From CAZKUN01 sp964555935 (GTDB taxonomy: Bacteria; Armatimonadota; Zipacnadia; Zipacnadales; VGFC01): DNA of 22,506 nucleotides. The notes under the pieces were generated by a model that searched no databases, was not told the origin of the DNA, and worked only from the letters and a program-made list of their open reading frames with translations. Below are positions 15,773 to 22,506 of this stretch, piece after piece. Each line of letters begins with the position of its first letter. Positions within the stretch are counted from its first letter, which is position 1. Location: assembly GCA_964555935.1 (NCBI GenBank), contig CAZKUN010000152.1:1-22506 (forward strand). Direction: 5' to 3'. Both the position numbers and the translations under genes were made by a program.

Positions 15773-16873
15773 TTAGGCGTCCAGGCCCACGGCCTCCGAC
15801 ACATGCGCAAGGCCGTCGCGAGCCAGCAGCGCGACCAGGCCACGGTTGATCTGTTTCACAACCGACGGGCCCCGGTAGATCAGACCCGTCAACACCTGCA
15901 CCAGCGACGCGCCTAGGCGCATCTTGCGGTAGGCGCCCTCCGCCGTGAAGACGCCGCCCGAGCCCACTATCACGTAGCGACTGCGATCCATCCTGCGGTA
16001 CAGTTCGCGGATCGATTCGTTGATGAGTCGCTCCACGGGCTTGCCCGAGACGGCGCCCGGCTTGTCGGCGAGTAGGGCGGCCGGCGTCTTCAGCGAATCG
16101 GGCTTCCCCGGCGGCAGGTTGAAGATGAAGCCCGAAACCAGCGCGCACCCCTCGACGGCGGCAAGCAGGTCCTCAATGGCCCGCGCTCCAGCGGCGGGAG
16201 CGACCTTCAGGAAGACGGGACAGCCGATCCGTGCATCCGCGAGGGCATCGAGCAGCCCGGTGATCGCCTCCGGATCGGCGAAGAAGTTGCGGCCGGTCTC
16301 AGTGTTGGGGCAACTCAGATTGAGCGAGAGGTAGTCAGCGACGTCGCTGAGGGCCTGCGTGGCCGCGACGTACTCGGCGATGATATCATCGGCGGACGCG
16401 GGCGGCGCGTCCGGCCCGCGATTGGTCTTGACGACATTCAGGCCGAGCGGGACCGGCGTACGGCGGATATTCAGCCGGGCGGCGACGCTCGCCGCGCCGT
16501 CGTTGGGCAGCCCGTAGTTGACGACGATCGCGCTCTCCGCCGCGAGACGAAACAGACGCGGCTTGGGGTTGCCCGATGAGGCGTCGAGCGAGACGGACCC
16601 AACCTCGACGTGCCCAAAGCCAAGAGCCGCCAGCGCTCTGACGGCCCGGCCGCTCTTGTCGTAGCCGGCGGCCAGCCCAATTGGGTTTGCGAAATGGATC
16701 CCGCAGACTTCGGTCTCGAGGCGTTCGTCCGCGTGGCCGTAACACGCTGACAGCAGCCCTCTCACGGGTGGCAGACCACCGGCGACCGCGCCGGCAGTAA
16801 TGGCCAGGTCGTGGGCCCGTTCGGCATCCATCGCGAACGCCAGCGGGCGGACGAAGGTCTGGTAGAGGCCCAT
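15773..16873 (-). CDS. pyrD: Dihydroorotate dehydrogenase, class 2 type (catalytic Cys variant)
   Basis: Oxidises dihydroorotate to orotate in pyrimidine synthesis, in class 2 enzymes with a membrane quinone as acceptor. The start ATG 16873 gives 366 residues beginning MGLYQTFVRPLAFAMDAERA, the class 2 N-terminal membrane-association helix; GGAGGA lies about 10 nt upstream. A start at 17011 would run past the divergent gene's start. FMN-barrel motifs are present in order: NPIGLAAGYDKSG, FGHVEVGSVS, GNPKPRLFRL, VNYGLPNDG, GLNVVKTN, LSLNLSCPNT, VFLKVAP, VSGKPV, IVGSGGVF, GASLVQVLTGLIYRGP. Oddities: the catalytic position is Cys188 (SCPN), as in class 1, where class 2 has Ser; NRMGFNN is replaced by NYGLPND. 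It could be a divergent class 2 enzyme or a paralogue. It stands alone among carbohydrate genes. Confidence 0.88.
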   Translation of the reverse strand: MGLYQTFVRPLAFAMDAERAHDLAITAGAVAGGLPPVRGLLSACYGHADERLETEVCGIHFANPIGLAAGYDKSGRAVRALAALGFGHVEVGSVSLDASSGNPKPRLFRLAAESAIVVNYGLPNDGAASVAARLNIRRTPVPLGLNVVKTNRGPDAPPASADDIIAEYVAATQALSDVADYLSLNLSCPNTETGRNFFADPEAITGLLDALADARIGCPVFLKVAPAAGARAIEDLLAAVEGCALVSGFIFNLPPGKPDSLKTPAALLADKPGAVSGKPVERLINESIRELYRRMDRSRYVIVGSGGVFTAEGAYRKMRLGASLVQVLTGLIYRGPSVVKQINRGLVALLARDGLAHVSEAVGLDA

Positions 16874-17002
16874 GCCGCGAGCTTCCTCCGTCGGCGTCAC
16901 TTCTCCTACCCGCGTGGGCTCGCGCGCGCCGAATATGCAGGTCCCTCGATCCGCGCTGATGAAGTTGCGCCTGATCTTAGACAAGCAGTAGAGGGGGACG
17001 AT

Positions 17003-18601
17003 ATGCGTCACTTGGCCGTGGCAACGCTGCTCCTGCTGCTCACCGGGCTAGCCGTGTCGGACGCGAGGGCCCAGACTGCCGTCGACGAGACCCAACTCGC
17101 GGCTCTGGAGCAAACCGCGCGGGACTGGCTCGACTTCATGGTCAAGGCCCAACGACAGGGCGCCATGGCGACCTCGGTCGTGTATGACCCCGAGGCTGAC
17201 GCAGTGCAGCCCTACACCACGGTGCCGAACGACGACTCCGCATCAGGGCTCGGCGTTCCGTTGCTCTGGGCGGCGAGACTGTGGGAGGAACCCGGGCATC
17301 GGAAGGCCGTCTCGGACCTGGCCGACTTCTACTCCCGCGCCCAATTCCCCGAGGGCGGATGGGCCTATCAGTTCACGCTGCAGGCCGACGGGAGCGTTAC
17401 TCCAGTCTGGCAAATCGCCAACTTCGAGGAGTGGGTGCAGAGCAATGGGCTGAGGATGCTGGTCGCGGCGCATCTCCTGACCGGCGAGGAGCGCTTCAAG
17501 GAGGCCGCGGCGAAGGCGGGCGAGATCATCCTGGCTGCGCAACACGAGAGCGGCTGGTGGCCGTGGGGGCACCCGGTCGGCCCAGAGGACAGGCGGGGCG
17601 ACCACCTCAAAGGCCCGACACTCAATGACTGGAGTCTGAACGCCTGCATGGGCGACTGCCTGGTGATGTACCACCTCACTGGCGACGAGCGCTATCGGGA
17701 TGCGCTGCTCAAGGCCGGCGAGTGGCTGATAGCAGCGCAGATTCCCGACCCCACGCCCGGCTGGGCCGCGCAGTACACTCCCGACAACGAGCCCCGATGG
17801 GCGCGATACATGGAGCCGCCCGGGGTGGATTGCACGTTCGGGACGCAGGGCGGCGGCGCGGCGCTCCTGATGCTGTATGACATGACAGGTGAGGACAGGT
17901 ACCTGGCGCCCCTCCGGAAGCACCTCGCATTCCTGGAATCGATCCCGCAAGACAAGAAGGGGTGGCTCTGGTACGCCCACCGGTCGTGGACCGTCGACGA
18001 GAACAAGGGCACGGTCAGCGACTACACCAAAGGCCTCACGGAGCGATTCGGCGGGACGCTCCCCTCGGAGGAATCGCTGGCCGGGATAGCCATCGAGCAA
18101 GGCGAGCCCATCATCGCCTACCATTACCAGATGGTGCCCGTCGACCACCCGGAGCGGGACTGCTACCTGACGCCGCTCAACGGGCACTACGGCTCGCGGT
18201 CGGAGCGGGCGGAATCGTGGCTCCGAGGAGAACTCGATAAGCGAGCGGACGGCCCCATCCTCGACGGCTGGCGCGGACCCGTTGCCGCCTCGCAGCGACA
18301 GGACGCGCGCCCGACGCAGGAGGCGTGTGCGAGAGCCTACAGCCCGGCCAGCGTCGCCGAGGCACTGGACCGATTGAGCAAGTGGCGGGAAGGCGAAGCG
18401 GCAGACGGCGGAGTGATGGTGGATCTGAGGCGTGGCTGCGCGGACGCGACGGCAGTGCTGTACCAAATCGCTCTCGGACGCGTGGCACTGGGCAAAGCTG
18501 ACCCGAGCATTATCCCAATGTACCGCCAGCCCACCGCCACGGGCAACTTCCCGCTGGTGGACCCGGCGCGAGACTGGTACGCGGTGGAGGTCGAGCAGTA
18601 G
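17003..18601 (+). CDS. Secreted PL10-like (pectate-lyase-like) alpha/alpha-barrel protein
   Basis: ATG 17003 has GAGGGGG at 16991-16997 and starts a signal peptide (MRHLAVATLLLLLTGLAVS, site after ARA23). The longer open frame from 16811 would overlap pyrD and is rejected. The 532-residue product is rich in paired helices with Trp/Gly turns (EGGWAYQF, ESGWWPWGHP, KKGWLWYAH), as in alpha/alpha-toroid proteins. Residues about 252-276 (PGWAAQYTPDNEPRWARYME) resemble the catalytic-region motif of polysaccharide lyase family 10 pectate lyases, where GWA-x-QY and WAR-x-x-EPP are typical. RAYSPASVAEALDRLSKWRE lies near the C-terminus. Pectate lyase or a related uronic-acid hydrolase/lyase activity is likely but unproven. 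It is divergent from pyrD (129-bp gap) and is followed 64 bp later by the next gene, so probably the first gene of an operon. Confidence 0.75.
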   Translation: MRHLAVATLLLLLTGLAVSDARAQTAVDETQLAALEQTARDWLDFMVKAQRQGAMATSVVYDPEADAVQPYTTVPNDDSASGLGVPLLWAARLWEEPGHRKAVSDLADFYSRAQFPEGGWAYQFTLQADGSVTPVWQIANFEEWVQSNGLRMLVAAHLLTGEERFKEAAAKAGEIILAAQHESGWWPWGHPVGPEDRRGDHLKGPTLNDWSLNACMGDCLVMYHLTGDERYRDALLKAGEWLIAAQIPDPTPGWAAQYTPDNEPRWARYMEPPGVDCTFGTQGGGAALLMLYDMTGEDRYLAPLRKHLAFLESIPQDKKGWLWYAHRSWTVDENKGTVSDYTKGLTERFGGTLPSEESLAGIAIEQGEPIIAYHYQMVPVDHPERDCYLTPLNGHYGSRSERAESWLRGELDKRADGPILDGWRGPVAASQRQDARPTQEACARAYSPASVAEALDRLSKWREGEAADGGVMVDLRRGCADATAVLYQIALGRVALGKADPSIIPMYRQPTATGNFPLVDPARDWYAVEVEQ

Positions 18602-18665
18602 ACAAGGTAGCCCCGCGGGTGATTCAGTCCAGCCGGCAACGGAAAAGCATGAAGGGGGCGTCCCC

Positions 18666-21305
18666 ATGGCTCGCACGCGCTTCGCAGTCAAGACACTCAT
18701 CACCGGCCTCCTCGCCGCGACCGTATCATCGGTGGCGGGCGCCGAGGCCCCCTCGCTGCCCTTCGTCGCGACCGCATGCGTCCGGACCGAGATGCCTCCG
18801 ACGATTGACGGAGTGCTGGACGAGGCGTGCTGGCAGGCCGCGCGTCCGATGGGGCCCTATGTCAAGCTCACGCTCGGGACGCCCGCTGAGGTGCAGTCCG
18901 AATCGTACCTGGTGCATGACACCGACAGCCTCTACATCGGCGTCCGCTGCGAAGAGCCCGACATGTCCGGCGTCAAGGCCGATGTGACCGAACGGGACGG
19001 CAGCGTGTACGGCGACGACTGCATCGAGATCTTCCTGATGCCGCCCGGCTCCCCCGTGCTGGCCGACTTCGACGAGCCGCAGCGTTACTTCCACCTCGTC
19101 GTCAACACGCTGGGCGCGCGTTATGATGAGATCGGCTACGAGGCCGCGACGGCCTTTGACGGCCAGTGGCAGGCGGTTGTGTCAAAGGGGGCCGAAGGCT
19201 GGCAGCTAGAGATCTCCGTTCCCTTCGCGGAGTTAGGCGTGACCGCGGACGACGGCGATGTCTGGACCGGGAACATCAGCCGCACGCGGTGGAGCGCGCG
19301 CGAGTACAGCTCGTGGGCTCCGATACAGCGCACCTTTCACGACACGAAGAACTTCGGGCGGGTCGTCTTCACCACGGACCTCGCCGCGACCGAAGAGCAC
19401 ATCGACGAGATTGAGTTGGCGGCGCTCCGCTCAGGCCTGCTCTTGCCTCGCATTGACGCCGTCGCCAAGTACCTCGCGGCGACGCGGAGGACGGTCGAGC
19501 GACTGCCCGACGCCTCCAGGCCTGGCGTCGAAGCATCGGCCCGACGACTGAGGGCGCGACTGGACGAGATTGCGGCCGGGACGGACGGCCTTGCCGCCGG
19601 CAACTTCCGCGACGAGTGGGAGGACTTGCACTCCGATCTCGCTCATCTGGAGCACGACGCCGCAGCGTTGGAGGACGAGGCGGCGATGTTGGCCGCGACC
19701 GATGGCGGCGCCCGCCCGTGGCATGTCCTTGTCACCAAGGCGATGACCAACGATCGCCTGCTGAGCAATCGGTGGCCGGGAGATGCCCGCAATCTGCGCC
19801 GGTTGAGGATCGCCGCCTGCCCGGGAGAATACGAATCCGCGACCTTCTCGATCTACGCCACGCGACGGGTTGAGGAAGCGCGCGTCGAGATCAGCGACCT
19901 GACATCAGGAGGCCGCGTCCTGCCCGCCTCCTGCATCGAGCCCTACGTCGTCAAGGCTTGGTACCAGGCCGGTCGCGGCATCGGCGATCTCGGCCAGAAG
20001 CTGCTGACGCCGGAGTTGCTCCTCAAGGACAGCAGTCTCGTAAGAGTAGACCACCGGGAGCAGCGCAACTTCGTCCGGGTAGAGCCGGGTTCTTCCGAGT
20101 ATCTCGACGTGACACTCAAGGACAGCGCGAACCTGGCGGAGTTGGCGCCTCGCGATGCGGACGAGTTGCTGCCGGTTAACATACCCGCGCGAGCGCTTCA
20201 GCAGTTCTGGCTCACCGCGCGCGTGCCGGCGGACGCGGCGCCAGGCACGTACAAGGGTAGCATCACCATCACCGCCCGGGACCACCCTTCGGCGTCGCTC
20301 CCCATTGAGATCAAGGTCCTGCCCTTCGCGCTGGCCGAGCCGATGCTCGAGTACTCGATCTACTATCGCGGGAAGCTCGCGCCCGGTGCCGGGTCGATAA
20401 CCTCGGAAGCGAAATCGCGGGAGCAGTTCGCCGCCGAGATGCGAGACATGGTCGCCCACGGCGTGGTCAATCCGACGATCTACCAGCCCTACGACGAGGA
20501 GCTGCTCAACGGCGTCTTCGACCTGCGCGAGGCGGCGCGGATGAAGGGCAAGCCGGTCATGACGCTGGGCATGGGCACCGGCGCGCCGCAGACTCAAGAC
20601 GCCCTGGATGCTCTCACGGCGGAGACGCGGCGCTGGCTCGACTTCATCCGCGAGAGAGGCTACACGGAGCTGTACGTATACGGCATCGACGAGGCCTCGG
20701 GGGATGGGCTCAAGGCCGAACGCGCGGCCTTCGAGGCCGTTCACGAAGCGGGAGGCAAGGTGTTCGTCGCGTGCTACCGGGACTATTTCGATCTTGTGGG
20801 CGACCTGCTGGATCTGCCCGTGTGGTCGGGCCAGCCGGAGCCCGATGAGGCCCGGAAGGCCCACGGCGTCGGACATCGCATCTTCAACTACGGCAATCCA
20901 CAGTGCGGCGTTGAAGAACCCCACACGTACCGCCGCAACTTCGGTCTGCTGCTGTGGGAAGCGGGCTACGACGGCGCCATGGACTACGCCTACCAGCACT
21001 CCTTCGGGCACGAATGGAATGACTTCGATAGCCAGAGCTACCGAGACCACACGATGGCCTACCCGACCGTAAACGGGGTCATCGACACAATCCAGTGGGA
21101 GGGCTTCCGCGAGGGAGTGGACGACGTCCGCTACCTGACCACGCTGATCGAGGCCATCGAGGCGGCCGAGGCAGCGGGCGGGCGAAAGGCGCGGCTGGCC
21201 GATGACAGCCGGTCGTGGATCGAAAGCATCGACCCTCACGACGACCTCGACGCCATCCGGGGCGAGATGATTCGACGAATCATCAGGCTGAGGAAGCACG
21301 GCTAG
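18666..21305 (+). CDS. Secreted CBM9-like + GH123/DUF4091-like protein
   Basis: ATG 18666 begins a signal peptide (KTLITGLLAATVSSVAG, site after AGA26); AAGGGGG lies just upstream. The product has 879 residues. Residues 44-237 are a CBM9-like sandwich (PPTIDGVLDEACWQAAR, DSLYIGVRCEEPD, YGDDCIEIFLMP). Residues 240-345 are helical and rich in Glu/Ala/Arg, probably coiled coil. Then come a sandwich (GEYESATFSIYATR, PADAAPGTYKGSITI) and a TIM barrel ending in IQWEGFREGVDDVRYLTTL, the hallmark of DUF4091/GH123-related proteins. LYVYGIDEAS carries the Asp675-Glu676 pair expected for substrate-assisted cleavage of N-acetyl-hexosaminides in GH123. Action on a GalNAc- or GlcNAc-containing glycan is inference. 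Likely co-transcribed with the PL10-like gene. Protein family placement is firmer than substrate. Confidence 0.82.
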   Translation: MARTRFAVKTLITGLLAATVSSVAGAEAPSLPFVATACVRTEMPPTIDGVLDEACWQAARPMGPYVKLTLGTPAEVQSESYLVHDTDSLYIGVRCEEPDMSGVKADVTERDGSVYGDDCIEIFLMPPGSPVLADFDEPQRYFHLVVNTLGARYDEIGYEAATAFDGQWQAVVSKGAEGWQLEISVPFAELGVTADDGDVWTGNISRTRWSAREYSSWAPIQRTFHDTKNFGRVVFTTDLAATEEHIDEIELAALRSGLLLPRIDAVAKYLAATRRTVERLPDASRPGVEASARRLRARLDEIAAGTDGLAAGNFRDEWEDLHSDLAHLEHDAAALEDEAAMLAATDGGARPWHVLVTKAMTNDRLLSNRWPGDARNLRRLRIAACPGEYESATFSIYATRRVEEARVEISDLTSGGRVLPASCIEPYVVKAWYQAGRGIGDLGQKLLTPELLLKDSSLVRVDHREQRNFVRVEPGSSEYLDVTLKDSANLAELAPRDADELLPVNIPARALQQFWLTARVPADAAPGTYKGSITITARDHPSASLPIEIKVLPFALAEPMLEYSIYYRGKLAPGAGSITSEAKSREQFAAEMRDMVAHGVVNPTIYQPYDEELLNGVFDLREAARMKGKPVMTLGMGTGAPQTQDALDALTAETRRWLDFIRERGYTELYVYGIDEASGDGLKAERAAFEAVHEAGGKVFVACYRDYFDLVGDLLDLPVWSGQPEPDEARKAHGVGHRIFNYGNPQCGVEEPHTYRRNFGLLLWEAGYDGAMDYAYQHSFGHEWNDFDSQSYRDHTMAYPTVNGVIDTIQWEGFREGVDDVRYLTTLIEAIEAAEAAGGRKARLADDSRSWIESIDPHDDLDAIRGEMIRRIIRLRKHG

Positions 21306-21320
21306 CACTTGTGCCACCTC

Positions 21321-21542
21321 TCACCACAGTGGGGTGAGGGTCGTCCGGAAGATCTCCACGGGGCCGTTCATGCGATGGAGGATTATCACCGTCGCTTCGG
21401 GGTAATCCTCAAGCGGCACGTCGATCGCGTGGGAGACGCGCTCGCCCGTGTCGCCAAGCAGGTTGCCCTCCGTGAGGTTGTTGCAGACCATCTCCCAGCC
21501 CGCACCCCGGAGCTGGAGGTAGAGGTAGCCCGTGGGGCCCCG
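21321..21542 (-). pseudogene. C-terminal remnant of a lost gene
   Basis: This minus-strand frame encodes 73 protein-like residues (GPTGYLYLQLRGAGWEMVCN, DVPLEDYPEATVIILHRMNG, VEIFRTTLTPLW) and stops at TGA 21321-21323. It is preceded at once by TAA 21543-21545 and has no usable start, so only the 3' end of a gene survives. The strand-rich pattern resembles a terminal beta-sandwich of a secreted enzyme; family unknown. It is convergent with the CBM9/GH123-like gene, 15 bp from its stop. The imperfect palindrome CTCACC 21320-21325 / GGTGAG 21333-21338 overlaps its stop. Confidence 0.5.
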
Positions 21543-21791
21543 TTATTGATCTGCGTTGGTGTTCTGCTCGAGAACTCAGGGCTCTCTTCCCATTGACTCC
21601 ATGCAGCTGCAGCGCCAGCCAGGCTGCCCCGGTAACAGTGGTAACGGGTTTCGCGCACTTTCTTGCTACCAACCCACGGCAATGGGGGGAGCTAGCTCAA
21701 ATGTTGGTGAAATGGACCGCTCCGAGGCTGCTCTCGGCCCAGGAGCACGGCGGTTGACGTCGCCAGCAGCGAGTGGACCCCACCTACATCC

Positions 21792-21823
21792 AGGCCCCAG
21801 ATTGCAGGCTGGGTGGGCCTTTT
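21792..21823 (+). terminator. Weak intrinsic-terminator-like hairpin
   Basis: AGGCCC 21792-21797 pairs with GGGCCT 21815-21820, followed by TTTT (21820-21823). Inside, CAG 21798-21800 can pair with CTG. The loop is long and the T tract short. If real it would end plus-strand transcripts from the 18666 gene, 0.5 kb away. The rest of 21543-21979 holds no gene I can support. Confidence 0.3.
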
Positions 21824-21979
21824 CCGGGGGCAGCAGCCCGCCTCACGGAAGGCGTTGCGCACGGTACCAAGTCCCTGGCTGGTCAAGGGCGTCGCATCAT
21901 CCGGGATATCGTCTCTCGTCGGCAGTTGCTCAGCATCCACCTGGCCGCACCAGTCCTCGCCCCCATGGCAGGGCGACGG

Positions 21980-22506
21980 TCAGCCGTCCTGACCGTCCAG
22001 CACCTCGCGCACCTTCTCCGCCAGCGACGTCGGCGTGAACGGCTTCTGCAGGAGCGGCCTGTCTGGTCGGAGCACGCCGTTCGAGGCGGCGGCTTTGGGG
22101 TAACCCGACATGAACAACACCTTCAGGCCGGGCCGCTGAGCCGCCAGGGACTCGTACAAGTCCGGGCCCGTTCGGCCTGGCATCACGACATCAGACAGGA
22201 GTAGCGTGATCCCATCGTCGTGGGCAGTGGAGACGCGCTCCGCCTCTCCCGCGTTTGATGCCACCAGCACGGTGTAGCCCTGATTGACGAGCGTTCTCTG
22301 CGCGATGGCGCGCACTGTGGGATCGTCCTCCACGAGCAGCACGACCTCTCCGCGCGCCGTGTCGGCACGCGCCGAGGCGACTGGGGCCGTCCGGTCGACC
22401 TCTCCCGTCGCGCGGGGCAGGTACATTTTGAAGGTCGTTCCCGTGCCAAGTTCGCTGTAAACCCAGATGTTGCCGCCGTGTTGCTTCACGATTCCGTAGA
22501 CGGTCG
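21980..22506 (-). CDS. Hybrid sensor histidine kinase, C-terminal part (partial)
   Basis: The frame enters from the right edge and ends at TGA 21980-21982. The first residues, TVYGIVKQHGGNIWVYSE then GTGTTFKMYLPR, are the end of a HATPase_c domain with the G2 box. After a linker of about 18 residues a receiver domain follows: acidic pair in VVLLVEDDP, phospho-acceptor Asp at codon 22190-22192 (LLLSDVVMPG), conserved Ser in LFMSGY and Lys in LQKPFT. The order kinase-receiver marks a hybrid kinase that passes phosphate within the protein or to a partner. The sensor and His-containing parts lie outside the window, so the signal sensed is unknown. No partner regulator is visible and the gene need not be linked to the carbohydrate cluster. 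Confidence 0.88.
   Translation of the reverse strand, partial: TVYGIVKQHGGNIWVYSELGTGTTFKMYLPRATGEVDRTAPVASARADTARGEVVLLVEDDPTVRAIAQRTLVNQGYTVLVASNAGEAERVSTAHDDGITLLLSDVVMPGRTGPDLYESLAAQRPGLKVLFMSGYPKAAASNGVLRPDRPLLQKPFTPTSLAEKVREVLDGQDG

Noticed and set aside
16811..17002. Upstream extension of the PL10-like gene, and of pyrD to 17011
   Set aside because: The two would overlap head to head; both have good ribosome sites and family-typical N-termini at 17003 and 16873.
17243..18703. 486-codon minus-strand frame opposite the PL10-like gene
   Set aside because: High GC makes long antisense frames common; composition is Arg/Val/Leu-rich without motifs, while the plus strand has a signal peptide, ribosome site and family motifs.
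696..21305. A classical polysaccharide utilisation locus
   Set aside because: No SusC/SusD pair, transporter or sugar regulator is visible, and genes lie on both strands with large gaps; only a loose cluster can be claimed.
19905..21317. 470-codon minus-strand frame opposite the GH123-like gene
   Set aside because: Antisense shadow of a clearly coding gene; no recognisable domain.

Overview
The window is GC-rich bacterial DNA (almost certainly from an uncultured organism) carrying a loose cluster of mostly secreted carbohydrate-active proteins: a family 2 glycoside hydrolase, a glycosidase/SGNH-esterase fusion, a broken parallel beta-helix protein, a GH42-like protein with an N-terminal CBM9-like domain, a TIM-barrel glycosidase-like protein, a PL10-like alpha/alpha-barrel protein, and a CBM9-like + GH123/DUF4091-like protein. 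One housekeeping gene, a class-2-type dihydroorotate dehydrogenase, sits in the middle. The right edge cuts into a hybrid histidine kinase. The mix of large multidomain secreted proteins without SusC/SusD or transporter genes fits Planctomycetota, Armatimonadota, Lentisphaerota, Hydrogenedentota or a similar lineage better than Bacteroidota or Proteobacteria. I cannot place it more exactly.

Layout. 1-170: C-terminal end of an unknown gene. 171-695: gene-free, with one copy of a dispersed repeat and a 13-bp inverted repeat. 696-4546 (+): GH2 enzyme split by a frameshift in a G run. 4934-8185 (-): glycosidase-SGNH fusion, convergent with the GH2 gene. 8600-8860 (+): small hypothetical gene. 8934-9923 (+): beta-helix pseudogene with no start and an internal TAG. 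10353-13508 (+): GH42-like protein. 13975-15543 (-): TIM-barrel glycosidase-like protein, with a LacI-type operator-like palindrome just upstream. 15773-16873 (-): pyrD-like gene. 17003-18601 and 18666-21305 (+): a probable two-gene operon (PL10-like, then CBM9/GH123-like). 21321-21542 (-): 3' remnant of a lost gene. 21980-22506 (-): kinase/receiver fragment.

The most notable signal is non-coding. Six copies of a roughly 100-bp repeat, all in the same orientation, occur in the gaps at 180, 4680, 8330, 9983, 13573 and 13690. They share a conserved 5' core. Four copies end in a hairpin of constant design: outer stem of about 6 bp, 2-nt bulge on the 5' side, 4-bp inner stem, GYAY loop. Stem positions differ between copies in a base-pair-preserving (covarying) way. 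The other two copies end in a different but similarly built hairpin. Four of the six lie shortly downstream of plus-strand genes.

Taken together, the genes suggest extracellular breakdown of complex plant- or algal-type polysaccharide (galactosides, uronates, esterified or N-acetylated chains), partly under LacI-type sugar control. Three genes show decay: the GH2 frameshift, the beta-helix remnant and the 21.4-kb remnant. No substrate can be assigned from sequence alone.
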